Source: an uncultured Lachnospiraceae bacterium (GTDB lineage: Bacteria; Bacillota; Clostridia; Lachnospirales; Lachnospiraceae). From it: DNA of 64,000 nt. The stretch spans positions 1 to 64,000 of the forward strand of contig CANOZK010000003.1 of the NCBI GenBank assembly GCA_947571775.1, in the 5' to 3' direction. Each line of letters opens with the position of its first letter. The stretch's first letter is position 1. Positions 1-9,628 of the stretch are shown here, piece after piece. The position numbers and the translations under genes are program-made. The notes below the pieces were generated by a model, which had not been told where the DNA came from, did not search any database, and worked only from the letters and a program-made list of their open reading frames with translations.

Positions 1-85
1 GAAAAAGTTTTCAAATTCTCAAAAAATTTTAACATTTTTATATCCAAATGAAAACTATGACTGGAATCCCACGATCATAAAACCT

Positions 86-358
86 TTACGCTTTACTCCG
101 CAACTCCTTCAAATGTCTAAGTTGTGCCTCACTTAAAATTCTTGGCTTTCCAATCCTGACAAGGTTTTTGGGCAAAACGTACGTCTTGCTTACTTCCGTC
201 CATGACTTTAACCTGATTTTATCTGGAAACTCTTTATGCAGTTTATCCATTTTCCGCATCCACGCCGGATTAGCTGTGCAAACTGTCGCTTCGTCCTCAT
301 CCGCATTGAGGTTGATGACAACACCCTATCGGTGCCGAATGTATGTATCCCCAAAGCC
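86..358 (-). pseudogene. Decayed small phage/ICE-type hypothetical protein
   Basis: On the minus strand one frame reads about 80 residues containing NPAWMRKMDKL, SWTEVSKTYVLPKNLVRIGKPR and a basic tail ending at 86-88. This resembles a short protein family common in Clostridia (N-terminal beta strands, then 'dKL...yP...t..SKTY..PKklv..gKPR'), often near mobile elements; the resemblance is from memory. An in-frame TAG (326-328) lies just before the conserved start and no ATG, GTG or TTG follows it in a sensible place, so the copy looks start-less. Function of the family is unknown to me. The rest of positions 1-385 is AT-rich and shows nothing else I can name. Confidence 0.4.
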
Positions 359-385
359 CTATATCCTCAATAATATTTAAATTTT

Positions 386-412
386 TTAGCACTCATCCCT
401 TGACAGTGCTAA
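386..412. promoter_or_regulatory. CIRCE element (HrcA operator) before clpB
   Basis: The left half TTAGCACTC (386-394) is identical to the CIRCE consensus, followed by the canonical 9-nt spacer and the right half CAGTGCTAA (404-412), one mismatch from GAGTGCTAA. It overlaps the -35 box of the clpB promoter, so HrcA binding would block polymerase. Known: HrcA represses groESL and dnaK operons through CIRCE in Firmicutes. Inference: clpB is in the same regulon here rather than under CtsR. Confidence 0.88.
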
Positions 413-428
413 CAACAAGTGTTATAGT
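400..428 (+). promoter_or_regulatory. Sigma-A type promoter of clpB
   Basis: TTGACA at 400-405, a 17-nt spacer, then TATAGT at 423-428. The -35 box lies inside the CIRCE operator. The predicted start near 435 leaves a short leader before the GGAGGG ribosome-binding site at 459-464. Confidence 0.82.
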
Positions 429-470
429 TGAAATAGAACAAAGAAACCATGCAGGCATGGAGGGAATGTT

Positions 471-3071
471 ATGAATATTACAAAATTTACACAGAAATCA
501 ATACAGGCAGTCCAGGATCTGGAAAAAGCCGCTTATGAATATGGAAATCAGGAAATTGAACAAGAGCATTTACTATATAACTTGTATCATCAGGAGGACA
601 GCCTGATTCGCAAGCTGCTGGAAAAAATGGAGATTCAGCCCCAGGCTTTTGAAAAGAGCCTGGATCAGGCCTTAGAGGCTAGGGTAAAAGTCTCCGGCGG
701 CAGTCTTCACTATGGGCAGTATCTAAATAAAGTGCTGGTGGAGGCGGAAGATGAAGCGACGCAGATGGGGGATGAATATGTTTCGGTGGAGCATCTGTTC
801 CTCTCCATCATTCGCCATGCAAGTCCGTCTGTGAAAAAGCTGTTTCAGGAATATGGGATTACCAGGGAGCGTTTTCTTCAGGCATTGTCCACGGTGCGGG
901 GAAATCAGCGGGTTGTCAGCGACAACCCAGAAGCTACGTACGATACCTTAAACAAATATGGGCAGGATCTGGTAGAGCGCGCCAGGGAGCAAAAGCTGGA
1001 CCCGGTTATCGGGCGGGATGCGGAGATCCGCAATATCATACGGATTTTATCCAGGAAAACCAAGAACAATCCGGTACTGATCGGGGAACCCGGCGTGGGC
1101 AAGACCGCGGCCGTGGAAGGTCTGGCCCAGCGGATTGTCCGGGGCGATGTGCCGGAAGGGCTGAAGAACAAGCGGATTTTTTCGCTGGATATGGGCGCAC
1201 TGGTGGCCGGGGCCAAGTATCGGGGCGAGTTCGAGGAGCGTTTGAAAGCGGTTCTGGAAGAGGTGCGCAAAAGCGAAGGAGAAATCATCCTGTTCATTGA
1301 TGAGCTTCATCTGATCGTGGGAGCCGGAAAGACGGACGGCGCCATGGACGCCGGCAATATGTTAAAGCCGATGTTGGCCCGCGGGGAACTGCACTGTATC
1401 GGCGCCACAACTCTGGACGAGTACCGCCAGTATATTGAGAAAGACCCAGCTTTGGAGCGCAGGTTCCAGCCGGTTCTGGTGGATGAGCCCTCCGTAGAAG
1501 ATACCATTTCCATCCTCCGGGGCCTAAAGGAGCGGTACGAAGTCTACCATGGCGTAAAAATCACAGACGGCGCGTTGGTAGCAGCCTCCACGCTGTCCCA
1601 GCGTTATATCAGCGACCGTTTTTTGCCCGATAAGGCCATTGATTTGGTGGACGAGGCCTGTGCGCTGATTAAGACGGAGCTGGACTCCATGCCCACGGAG
1701 CTGGACGAGATGTCCCGGAAGATTATGCAGATGGAGATTGAAGAGGCGGCCCTGAAAAAAGAAAACGACCGTCTAAGCCAGGATCGGCTGGTGGTTTTGC
1801 AAAAGGAGCTGGCCGATTACCGGGACGACTTCAATTCCAGAAAGGCCCAGTGGGACAATGAGAAAGTCTCTGTGGAAAAAGTACAGAAAATCCGGGAGCG
1901 GATCGAGGAGGTAAACCGCCAGATCCAAAAAGCTACCCAGGATTATAATCTGGAAAAAGTCAGCGAACTGCAATATGGGGAGCTGCCCAGGCTACAGCAG
2001 GAATTGGAGATTGCCGAGGAGCAGATGGCGCAGACCGAACATAGCCTGCTGCATGAACGGGTGACCGATGAGGAGATCGCCCGGATTATCTCCCGTTGGA
2101 CCGGGATTCCCGTAGCCAAGCTGACGGAAGGGGAACGAAGCAAGATTTTAGCCCTGGAGGAGCAGCTGCATGAACGGGTGGTCGGACAGGATGAAGGGGT
2201 AAAAAAAGTAACGGACGCTATCTTACGCTCCAAGGCCGGGATTAAAGATCCCACCAAACCGATCGGTTCTTTTCTGTTCTTAGGCCCCACCGGCGTGGGG
2301 AAAACAGAGCTGGCCAAGACCCTGGCGGAAAGCTTGTTTGACGATGAGAACAATATGGTGCGGATTGATATGAGCGAGTACATGGAAAAGCATTCTGTAT
2401 CCCGCCTGATCGGAGCGCCTCCCGGATACGTAGGCTATGAAGAGGGCGGGCAGTTGACGGAAGCAGTCAGACGCAAACCTTACAGCGTGGTTCTCTTCGA
2501 TGAGATCGAAAAAGCCCATCCAGACGTATTCAACGTGCTGTTACAGGTGCTGGACGACGGCAGGATTACGGATTCCCAGGGACGAACCGTAGATTTTAAA
2601 AATACGATCCTGATTATGACTTCTAATATCGGAGCCGCCTATCTGCTGGAAGGCATCAACAGCCAGGGAGAAATCCAGAAGGAATCGGAGGAGCTGGTCA
2701 TGCGGGATCTGCGCAACCATTTCCGCCCAGAGTTTCTCAATCGACTGGATGAAACGATTTTATTTAGCCCCTTGACCAAGAAGCATATCGGCAGAATCGT
2801 GGACTTGCTGGTGATGGACTTAAACCGCCGTCTGGCTGATCAGGAATTAAAACTGGAGCTGTCCCCGGAGGCAAAAGCGCATGTGGTGGAAAACGGCTAC
2901 GATCCGGTGTACGGCGCGCGTCCTTTGAAGCGTTATCTGCAAAAGACAGTGGAAACGTTGGCGGCAAAGAGTATTTTGTCTGGAAATGTGCGCGCGGGGG
3001 ATACCCTCGTACTGGATCTGGAAAACGGAGAATTACTGTGCAGACGCGGCACAGACAAATCGGATATTTAA
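471..3071 (+). CDS. clpB: ATP-dependent disaggregase ClpB
   Basis: Hsp100 chaperone of the cytoplasm that, with DnaK, pulls polypeptides out of aggregates by threading them through a hexameric pore. The 866-residue length is normal for ClpB. An N-terminal Clp repeat domain (about 1-145) is followed by AAA-1 with Walker A GEPGVGKT at about 205 and Walker [10 protein letters not shown] long coiled-coil M-domain (about 400-530) separates it from AAA-2 with Walker A GPTGVGKT at about 605 and [11 protein letters not shown]. The M-domain distinguishes it from ClpA and most ClpC. GGAGGG seven bases upstream supports the ATG at 471. It stands alone under a CIRCE-overlapped promoter, so heat-shock induction through HrcA is expected. 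No clear terminator follows. Confidence 0.97.
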   Translation: MNITKFTQKSIQAVQDLEKAAYEYGNQEIEQEHLLYNLYHQEDSLIRKLLEKMEIQPQAFEKSLDQALEARVKVSGGSLHYGQYLNKVLVEAEDEATQMGDEYVSVEHLFLSIIRHASPSVKKLFQEYGITRERFLQALSTVRGNQRVVSDNPEATYDTLNKYGQDLVERAREQKLDPVIGRDAEIRNIIRILSRKTKNNPVLIGEPGVGKTAAVEGLAQRIVRGDVPEGLKNKRIFSLDMGALVAGAKYRGEFEERLKAVLEEVRKSEGEIILFIDELHLIVGAGKTDGAMDAGNMLKPMLARGELHCIGATTLDEYRQYIEKDPALERRFQPVLVDEPSVEDTISILRGLKERYEVYHGVKITDGALVAASTLSQRYISDRFLPDKAIDLVDEACALIKTELDSMPTELDEMSRKIMQMEIEEAALKKENDRLSQDRLVVLQKELADYRDDFNSRKAQWDNEKVSVEKVQKIRERIEEVNRQIQKATQDYNLEKVSELQYGELPRLQQELEIAEEQMAQTEHSLLHERVTDEEIARIISRWTGIPVAKLTEGERSKILALEEQLHERVVGQDEGVKKVTDAILRSKAGIKDPTKPIGSFLFLGPTGVGKTELAKTLAESLFDDENNMVRIDMSEYMEKHSVSRLIGAPPGYVGYEEGGQLTEAVRRKPYSVVLFDEIEKAHPDVFNVLLQVLDDGRITDSQGRTVDFKNTILIMTSNIGAAYLLEGINSQGEIQKESEELVMRDLRNHFRPEFLNRLDETILFSPLTKKHIGRIVDLLVMDLNRRLADQELKLELSPEAKAHVVENGYDPVYGARPLKRYLQKTVETLAAKSILSGNVRAGDTLVLDLENGELLCRRGTDKSDI

Positions 3072-3198
3072 TGATAAACAGATAATTCAGTTTAAGAAAA
3101 TCTTAATAAAATTCCAACCTTGACTTTAATAATCAGATGTTATCCTAGAATCATCACAAGATTATAAAACGCAAATCTTATGGAGGAGGTATCGGTTT

Positions 3199-5823
3199 AT
3201 GAGAAAATGGTTGGAATCCCCGATGGGAAAAAGTCTGGGTATTGCTTTGTCCTGTCTGGCGGCCGTAGGATTGGTAATCAGCTTGCTTTGGATGGGGGCG
3301 GTCTCCTTTGTGGAGCCGACGGATTTACTGCTGAACACAGGGAAGCAGAGTTTTTTTAAAAGCGCAACTTTCCGAAGCCTGTTAAGAGAAAATATACTCC
3401 AGGAACTGGATTTTTACGGCGAGACGCAGGTGCTGGAAGCCTCTGGGGAACTCAACCGGGAAACCCTGGTGGATATTCTGGACTTTGTCAACTATGGAAA
3501 GCTTACTGGGAAGAACACAAACGGCCTGGCCTACTCGCTGGGCGATCTGCTGGACTGGCAGGAGAAGCGCGATAAAACAGACTATACGACAAACAAAGGG
3601 ATTGTCGTCTGTGAAACCCCCTACAACGGCACGAAGTATTATTATATTGAGGAGTTTCGCAGGCAGATTGAAGAGCAGGGACTGACGCTGGCGCAGGACA
3701 GCGGAGAAACCATGGCCGATCTGCAACAGCTTTTGGACGCCTGGGAAAGCATATATGAACAAGCATATTATGGGGAAGCAATTTACGAAGTGCCTGCATG
3801 GGAACTGATAGACAAGACCGGAAATGTTGTCTATACGAGCTGTTGGCTCTATGATGGCACGCAGCTTGCGGAGGAATATCCGCCCCAGGGGGCGTCCAGT
3901 CTGCTGGAAGTGGCCAATGAGAAACAGTGGAGTCTGTATGATATTTTTCCAAATTTAGAGCTGACGCTGGAGCAAATCGCAGATCGGGTCAAAAGCTTTG
4001 AGACGGAAAAACAGGGGCGGACTCAGGACTCTAATGTACAGTATCTCTATGTGGATCTGAATGAAAAACAGGCGTTTTCCAACAAAGCGGAATTTGCAAA
4101 CTTTAAGGATTGGAAAGACAATCTGGAAAAATTCCGGCAGATGGGAAGCTATACCATATTGACCGCAGGTGTGGAGGGTTCTCTTTATGACAGCAATATG
4201 GACAGCACAGAGAATTTCTGGCGGCATTGGGTGGATAGCTGTCTGACGGATACCATTCTGGAAGGCTCCGATTACGCGTTTGCCGTGGCCGTGGACACCG
4301 AACTTCCCGTTCAGGACTGGGTGTATATAGAACGAGATTCTTTTCAGAGGAATGTAGGGATTTTAAAAAAGGCCATCGGCGGATGCATCGTCAGCACGGT
4401 TTTCTTCCTAGTTTCTCTTATCTGGCTGACGCTGTCTGCGGGGCGCAGCAGCAAAAAAAGTCAAATCGCCTTAAATTTCTTTGACTTGTGGAAAACGGAA
4501 ATCGCGGCGGGACTGGTGGCTGTTGTATGGGGATGCCTGCTGGGATTTCTCCTGGAGACCCGAATCCTGGACCCGTCCATCCTTGGAGAATATTTGCAAA
4601 CGTTTTCCGGCGATGGTTCTGTGACCGACGTGCAGATGCGTTTTTATATTTTTCTGGTTGCGGTGTTTGTCGCGGCTGTGGATTTGTTCTTCCTGTGGGG
4701 TTATCTGAGTCTGGTGCGTCGATTCAAAGCAAAAACGCTCTGGAAAAACAGCATTCTGCGCGCGCTGCTGCGAATCGGGAAACATACGATTCTGCGCAGA
4801 GGGAAAGAAGCCTTTCTCGCTTTGAAGGACATTCCCAGGAAAACGATTACTTTGGGTGCGTTTCTGTTCGTACAGGCATTTTTGATGCTGTGTATAGGAA
4901 GTTTTTCTTATGGGGGCGGCTTTTGGATTTGCTGCTTGTTTGCGACCCAGATAGCAGGCGTTGGCTGGATCGTAAAGGTCATGATAGAGTACCTGAAGAT
5001 CCAAAAAGGCGTAAAGAAAATCGCCGGTGGCGATATTGCCTGGCAGATTCCCACCGAAGGTCTGACCTTTGACCGGAAAGCGCTGGCGCAGGATATCAAC
5101 CACATCGGAGAAGGTCTGGGCAAGGCCGTGGAGGAGAGCCTCAAAAGCGAGCGGCTAAAGACAGAGTTGATCACCAATGTATCTCACGACATCAAGACGC
5201 CGCTCACCTCCATCATCAATTACGTGGATTTGTTAAAACGAGAAGAATTTTCCGACGAAAAAGTACAGGGCTATCTGGATATCCTGGAAAAAAAGTCCCA
5301 GCAGCTCAAGACTCTGACTGAGGATGTGGTGGAAGCCTCCAAAGCCAGCACCGGGAATCTGAAACTCGAATATGAGGATTTGAATCTGGTGGAAATGATT
5401 CTCCAGGTAAACGGAGAATTTCAGGAAAAATTCAGCCAGGAGGATCTGGATCTGATTCAGCGTCTGCCCGAAAAACCGGTGGTTATCCGTGCAGACGGAC
5501 GGCGGGTATGGCGGATTCTGGAGAACATTTACCAGAATGTCTATAAATACGCTATGCCCCATACAAGGGTATATGTGGAACTCGAAGCGCAGTCTCTCCA
5601 AGCCGTTTTTACCATGAAAAACATCTCTCGGCAGCCCTTAAATATTTCGGCGGATGAATTGACCGAGCGTTTTATCCGGGGAGACAGCTCCAGAAATACG
5701 CAGGGCAGCGGCTTGGGATTGTCCATCGCAAAAAGCCTGACCGAACTTCAGGCCGGAGAATTCCAGCTCTATCTGGACGGGGATCTGTTTAAAGTCTGGA
5801 TCTCGTTCCCCCTGAAAAATTAA
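3199..5823 (+). CDS. Large orphan membrane sensor histidine kinase
   Basis: An 874-residue sensor kinase. A first membrane helix (about 12-35) is followed by a long extracytoplasmic region to about 390, then several more hydrophobic helices up to about residue 600 and a HAMP-like linker. The dimerisation/phosphoacceptor box is NVSHDIKTPLTSI with His663, and the C-terminal ATPase domain ends with the G-box GSGLGLSIAKS. The GGAGGAGGT site before the ATG supports the start. No response regulator is adjacent: clpB lies upstream and a convergent DUF554 gene downstream, so it is an orphan or pairs with a distant regulator. A TTAAG/CTTAA-type inverted repeat near 3091-3107 and a weak TTGACT box at 3120 precede it. 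The stimulus is unknown. Confidence 0.9.
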   Translation: MRKWLESPMGKSLGIALSCLAAVGLVISLLWMGAVSFVEPTDLLLNTGKQSFFKSATFRSLLRENILQELDFYGETQVLEASGELNRETLVDILDFVNYGKLTGKNTNGLAYSLGDLLDWQEKRDKTDYTTNKGIVVCETPYNGTKYYYIEEFRRQIEEQGLTLAQDSGETMADLQQLLDAWESIYEQAYYGEAIYEVPAWELIDKTGNVVYTSCWLYDGTQLAEEYPPQGASSLLEVANEKQWSLYDIFPNLELTLEQIADRVKSFETEKQGRTQDSNVQYLYVDLNEKQAFSNKAEFANFKDWKDNLEKFRQMGSYTILTAGVEGSLYDSNMDSTENFWRHWVDSCLTDTILEGSDYAFAVAVDTELPVQDWVYIERDSFQRNVGILKKAIGGCIVSTVFFLVSLIWLTLSAGRSSKKSQIALNFFDLWKTEIAAGLVAVVWGCLLGFLLETRILDPSILGEYLQTFSGDGSVTDVQMRFYIFLVAVFVAAVDLFFLWGYLSLVRRFKAKTLWKNSILRALLRIGKHTILRRGKEAFLALKDIPRKTITLGAFLFVQAFLMLCIGSFSYGGGFWICCLFATQIAGVGWIVKVMIEYLKIQKGVKKIAGGDIAWQIPTEGLTFDRKALAQDINHIGEGLGKAVEESLKSERLKTELITNVSHDIKTPLTSIINYVDLLKREEFSDEKVQGYLDILEKKSQQLKTLTEDVVEASKASTGNLKLEYEDLNLVEMILQVNGEFQEKFSQEDLDLIQRLPEKPVVIRADGRRVWRILENIYQNVYKYAMPHTRVYVELEAQSLQAVFTMKNISRQPLNISADELTERFIRGDSSRNTQGSGLGLSIAKSLTELQAGEFQLYLDGDLFKVWISFPLKN

Positions 5824-6503
5824 AACGGCAGGAAAGACTTTACCAAAAACCACAAAATAGGTATCAACAGACTGGGGAGCATATTCAGCGCTTTGCAGTC
5901 TTTGATACCCAGAATGGACAGCCCAGAGCTGAAGATCAACACGCCGCCCACAATGGATACCTCGGTCATCAATTCCGGGGAGAGAAAACCGGAGAGTAGA
6001 CTAGCGGACAGGTAAATACTCCCCTGCCACACAAACAAAACCACAGCCGCCAGCGCCATACCGATTCCATAAGTGGAAGCCAGCACCATAGAGGTGACAA
6101 AATCCAAAGTGGCGTTGGTAAATAAATACGTGTGATCGTTGTGCAAAGCGCTTTGAATGGGGCCTAAAATGGATAAAGTGCCGATACAGTAGAGCAAAAT
6201 GCCGGTGGAAAGCCCCTGTCCCAGATTTGAGTGGGAGAATTTTCCCACAAGGGAGTGAAATTTCCCGTCCAGATCTGCGATTGTCCCTAACAAGCTCCCC
6301 AGAGCCAGGCTTAGGATAAACAGGACGGGATATGGACTCTCTGGCAAATTTCCCACAACAGCGTTGACGCCCAGCACCGTCGCGGACAAGCCCATGGCAT
6401 TGTACAGGGCGCCCTGGTACTCTTCTTTGATTCCTTTTCGGATGACACTTCCGATGATACTGCCTGTCAGTATGGTTGCGGTATTCACAATGGTGCCGAT
6501 CAT
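5820..6503 (-). CDS. DUF554 family multi-pass membrane protein
   Basis: A 227-residue hydrophobic protein beginning MIGTIVNTATILTGSIIGS and continuing with glycine-rich helices, the usual form of DUF554 (YdfK-like) proteins. About six to seven membrane segments are visible. The family is often called a putative transporter but no substrate is established. GGAGGT upstream of the ATG at 6503 supports the start. Its stop codon overlaps the stop of the convergent histidine kinase in the four-base palindrome TTAA, so there is no intergenic terminator. The upstream AraC gene is on the same strand 81 nt away, but whether they share a transcript is unclear. Confidence 0.85.
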   Translation of the reverse strand: MIGTIVNTATILTGSIIGSVIRKGIKEEYQGALYNAMGLSATVLGVNAVVGNLPESPYPVLFILSLALGSLLGTIADLDGKFHSLVGKFSHSNLGQGLSTGILLYCIGTLSILGPIQSALHNDHTYLFTNATLDFVTSMVLASTYGIGMALAAVVLFVWQGSIYLSASLLSGFLSPELMTEVSIVGGVLIFSSGLSILGIKDCKALNMLPSLLIPILWFLVKSFLPF

Positions 6504-6584
6504 ATGTAACCTCCAAATCTTCGTTTTATCCCAGAATACTCTTTTTTTGAAAATTGGTCAACCAAAAGCAATCTGCTGTAAATT

Positions 6585-7469
6585 TCAAGTCCGGTTTCTT
6601 TTCCGGTAAGCGGTCGGCGTGCAGCCGTACTGTTGTACGAACTGTTTGGAAAAGTAGCTTAAATGGTTAAAGCCGCAGGAAAAGGCAATCTGCGTAATAC
6701 TGGACTGCGAATCCAGCAAAAGCCGGCGGCTCATTTCCAGCCGGTACCGATTGAGAAATTCCACGGGCGGCTGCTGCAAGTATTCCCTAAAAATCATACA
6801 GCATTTGCTTCGGCTGATATTGGCGGACGCGGCTATCTGGGCGAGCGTCAGATCCTTTTGATAATTTTCATAAATATAAGAAACCATTCTTTTTTGCAGA
6901 TCTTGATTGTCTGAAGTGGTTTCCTTTTGCAGAAGATGCGCAAACTCGCAAAACAGCGCGCGCCATAAACAGTGAATTCGGCTGAGGATTTCCAGTTCGC
7001 AGGCTTCTTTCTTTTCGGCGTTCAGGGAAACCATCTGGTCTACAAACTCTTTTACCGGAAGATAGTTTCGGGAATCTTTTTTATACAGGAAAAAATTAAG
7101 ATTACTGTTCTCGATCAAAGGCAGTATATATTTTTGGTAAATGCCTGGGTTCCCGCCTAAAACATTCGGGTGAAAACGGATGCATATAAAATGACAGTCA
7201 AAATCCCGATGGGCATAGCCGTAATGCAGCTGTTGGGAGTTGATGATCACGCAGTCTTTCTCATGCAGCAGAATGGATTTGCCATTGATATGATAGTTCA
7301 TTTCACCAGTTATAACAAAAATTAGTTCGATGTCTTTGTGCCAGTGGCAGAGCGCCCTTTTTTCTGGATAATTGGACAGTTTGTCGTCGTTTTGAACGAA
7401 AACAGGAATATTCGGACAGCTATAATGAACAATTTCCGACGCGTCCGGCATGATCTGTACTTGTCTCAT
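6585..7469 (-). CDS. AraC family transcriptional regulator
   Basis: About 294 residues. The N-terminal half is a cupin-like ligand/dimerisation domain (CHWHKDIELIFVITGEMNY, then LHEKDCVIINSQQLHYG). The C-terminal hundred residues hold two helix-turn-helix motifs typical of AraC/XylS proteins (LTLAQIAASANISRSK and ITQIAFSCGFNHLSYFSKQF). The frame can be extended to a TTG at 7481, but GGAGGGG immediately before the ATG at 7469 argues for that start. It is transcribed divergently from the MATE exporter and O-acetyltransferase pair, so it likely controls them, probably as an activator because the exporter's promoter region has a TATAAT box (7545-7550) without a good -35. The effector is unknown. 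Confidence 0.9.
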   Translation of the reverse strand: MRQVQIMPDASEIVHYSCPNIPVFVQNDDKLSNYPEKRALCHWHKDIELIFVITGEMNYHINGKSILLHEKDCVIINSQQLHYGYAHRDFDCHFICIRFHPNVLGGNPGIYQKYILPLIENSNLNFFLYKKDSRNYLPVKEFVDQMVSLNAEKKEACELEILSRIHCLWRALFCEFAHLLQKETTSDNQDLQKRMVSYIYENYQKDLTLAQIAASANISRSKCCMIFREYLQQPPVEFLNRYRLEMSRRLLLDSQSSITQIAFSCGFNHLSYFSKQFVQQYGCTPTAYRKRNRT

Positions 7470-7577
7470 AAACCCCTCCAAATACGATTGTGATAAAAAA
7501 TAGCGACAATAGTGTTAGAAACAGCAGTTTTTGTCTCTTATAATTATAATATTTTAAGAGGAGGGAGGCAAGAAAGA

Positions 7578-8924
7578 ATGTCTTTACAAAACAGAATCTT
7601 TTACAAAAAATTATTGGTATTGGTGCTTCCGATTGCCGTACAGAATTTCATGTCTGCGGCGGTCAGCGCATCTGACGCGCTGATGCTGGGTATGCAGGGA
7701 CAGACCGCGCTTTCGGCAGTTTCACTTGCCGCACAGGTACAGTTTGTATTGAATCTATTTTTTGCAGCGTTGAGCATTGGCGCTACCATTTTGGCGGCTC
7801 AGTATTGGGGGAAGAAAGATATCGTCGCTGTGGAGCAGGTGTTGGCCGTTTCGCTTAAATTTTCTATGGCGGTTTCTTTCCTGTTCTTTTTTGCGGCAGC
7901 GTTTTCACCCGAAATTCTGATGCGGATATTTACCGGAGAGAGGGAACTGATTGCTGCTGGCGTTCCTTATCTGCGGATAGTAAGCGGCTCTTATCTGTGT
8001 ATGGGAATCTCGCAGATCTACCTCTGTATTATGAAAAACAGTGGGAGGGTATTTAAGAGCACGGTTTACGGCTCGGCGGCAGTCGTTCTCAATCTGGTTT
8101 TCAATGCAGTCCTCATTTTCGGCCTTTGCGGCTTTCCGAAAATGGGGATTCAGGGGGCGGCGCTTGCAACGCTGATTGCCCGGATTGTGGAGCTGCTTCT
8201 TGTTTTATTGGAAAACGGCAAAAAGAACGTTGTGCGTATACGCTGGCGGTATTTTTGGAAACCAGATCCGGCTTTGCAGAAAGACTATTTTTATTATACG
8301 TCGCCGGTGTTGGCCAATCAACTGGCCTGGGGATGCGGATTTACAATGTTCTCGGTTATCATGGGACATTTGGGGAGCGATGCGGTCGCCGCTAATTCGA
8401 TTGCAAATATTGTAAAAAATATCATTGCCTGTCTTTGTCTTGGAATTGCCACAGGCAGCAGCATTATGGTCGGAAATGAGCTGGGCTGCGGGAAGCTCGA
8501 ACGGGCGAAAGAATATGGAACGCGGCTGTGCAGAATTGCGTTTGCCGCCGGAGCCGTCTCGGGTCTTATTTTGCTTGGATGCAGTCCGCTGATTTTGCAG
8601 TTCGCGGAAAATCTAAGCGCTCAGGCACAGGAATATCTGAAAGTGATGCTGTTGATATGCAGTTACTATCTGATTGGGAAATCCATGAATTCCACCGTAA
8701 TTGCAGGAATTTTCTGCGCTGGAGGAGATACCCGGTTTGGTCTGTGCTGCGATACCGTCACGATGTGGGCGGTGATTGTTCCGGCGGGAATGGTAGCGGC
8801 ATTTTGGCTGAAGCTTCCGGTCTTGTGGGTATATTTTTGGCTGAGTCTCGATGAATTTGTAAAACTGCCGGCTGTCTATCGGCACTACAAGAAATATCAG
8901 TGGGTAAAAAATTTGACCAATTAG
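7578..8924 (+). CDS. MATE family multidrug/sodium antiporter
   Basis: A cytoplasmic-membrane exporter of 448 residues with about twelve hydrophobic helices. The N-terminus (KKLLVLVLPIAVQNFMSAAVSASDALMLG) and the repeated half (VLANQLAWGCGFTMFSVIMG) are typical of MatE repeats. Such proteins expel cationic organic compounds in exchange for Na+ or H+. The frame is open from 7512, but GAGGAGGGAGG at 7559-7569 points to the ATG at 7578. It lies 28 nt before the O-acetyltransferase gene and is probably co-transcribed with it. The divergent AraC regulator is the likely controller. The substrate cannot be inferred. Confidence 0.9.
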   Translation: MSLQNRIFYKKLLVLVLPIAVQNFMSAAVSASDALMLGMQGQTALSAVSLAAQVQFVLNLFFAALSIGATILAAQYWGKKDIVAVEQVLAVSLKFSMAVSFLFFFAAAFSPEILMRIFTGERELIAAGVPYLRIVSGSYLCMGISQIYLCIMKNSGRVFKSTVYGSAAVVLNLVFNAVLIFGLCGFPKMGIQGAALATLIARIVELLLVLLENGKKNVVRIRWRYFWKPDPALQKDYFYYTSPVLANQLAWGCGFTMFSVIMGHLGSDAVAANSIANIVKNIIACLCLGIATGSSIMVGNELGCGKLERAKEYGTRLCRIAFAAGAVSGLILLGCSPLILQFAENLSAQAQEYLKVMLLICSYYLIGKSMNSTVIAGIFCAGGDTRFGLCCDTVTMWAVIVPAGMVAAFWLKLPVLWVYFWLSLDEFVKLPAVYRHYKKYQWVKNLTN

Positions 8925-8952
8925 CATATCAGAAAGAGAGGAATGGAAAAGA

Positions 8953-9597
8953 ATGAAAAATACACAGAGAAGAGATTTGCAGCTGCCTTATATTTCAGAC
9001 GAGGAAGTGTTTGAAGAACAAAAAAAGGCCAGAAGACTGACGCAGGCATTGAATACCGCAGATCGAGCAGATTTTGATGCGATCCGCCGGATTGTAAAGG
9101 AACTGCTGGGAAAGTCGGAGGACGCGTTTGTGAATCCGCCGTTTTACTGTGATTATGGCAGCCATATCGAGGTGGGAAAAAATTTTTTTGCCAATTATAA
9201 CTGTACAATTCTGGACGTAGCGAAAGTGACGATTGGAGATAACTGCCAGATGGCCCCCAATGTGGCGATTTATACGGCGGGCCATCCGGTGCATCCAGAT
9301 ACTCGAAACACCGCCTATGAATATGGGATAGAAGTGACCATCGGGGATAACGTGTGGATCGGAGGCAATACCGTAATCTGCCCGGGAGTCCATATTGGGA
9401 GCAATACGGTGATCGGGGCTGGAAGCGTAGTGACAAAAGATATTCCAGACTGGGTAATTGCCGCGGGAAATCCGTGCCGGGTTATCCGCAAGATTACGGA
9501 GGCAGACCGGAAATTCTACTTTCGGGATCGGGAGTTCGACGAAGCCGGCTGGAAGCATGCGCAGGAACTCATGTCAAAAAATAAACCCCAAACATGA
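8953..9597 (+). CDS. Sugar O-acetyltransferase (maltose/galactoside type)
   Basis: A 214-residue left-handed beta-helix acetyltransferase of the LacA/Maa type. It has the N-terminal Mac domain (about 1-60), then hexapeptide repeats (ILDVAKVTIGDNCQMAP, VTIGDNVWIGGNTVICPGV, IGSNTVIGAGSVVTKDIP). The catalytic His lies in YTAGHPVHPD. It transfers acetyl from acetyl-CoA to a hydroxyl of a sugar or small molecule, usually as a trimer in the cytoplasm. It follows the MATE gene by 28 nt, so acetylation coupled to export is possible, but that is inference. No strong terminator separates it from the convergent kinase pseudogene. Confidence 0.92.
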   Translation: MKNTQRRDLQLPYISDEEVFEEQKKARRLTQALNTADRADFDAIRRIVKELLGKSEDAFVNPPFYCDYGSHIEVGKNFFANYNCTILDVAKVTIGDNCQMAPNVAIYTAGHPVHPDTRNTAYEYGIEVTIGDNVWIGGNTVICPGVHIGSNTVIGAGSVVTKDIPDWVIAAGNPCRVIRKITEADRKFYFRDREFDEAGWKHAQELMSKNKPQT

Positions 9598-9628
9598 CAA
9601 GAGGCGCACGCTTCCCAGAGACTTTTGG

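Noticed and set aside
3091..3151. Promoter of the large orphan kinase
   Set aside because: TTGACT at 3120 is followed by TATCCT after only 15 nt and by TAGAAT after 20; neither spacing is convincing.
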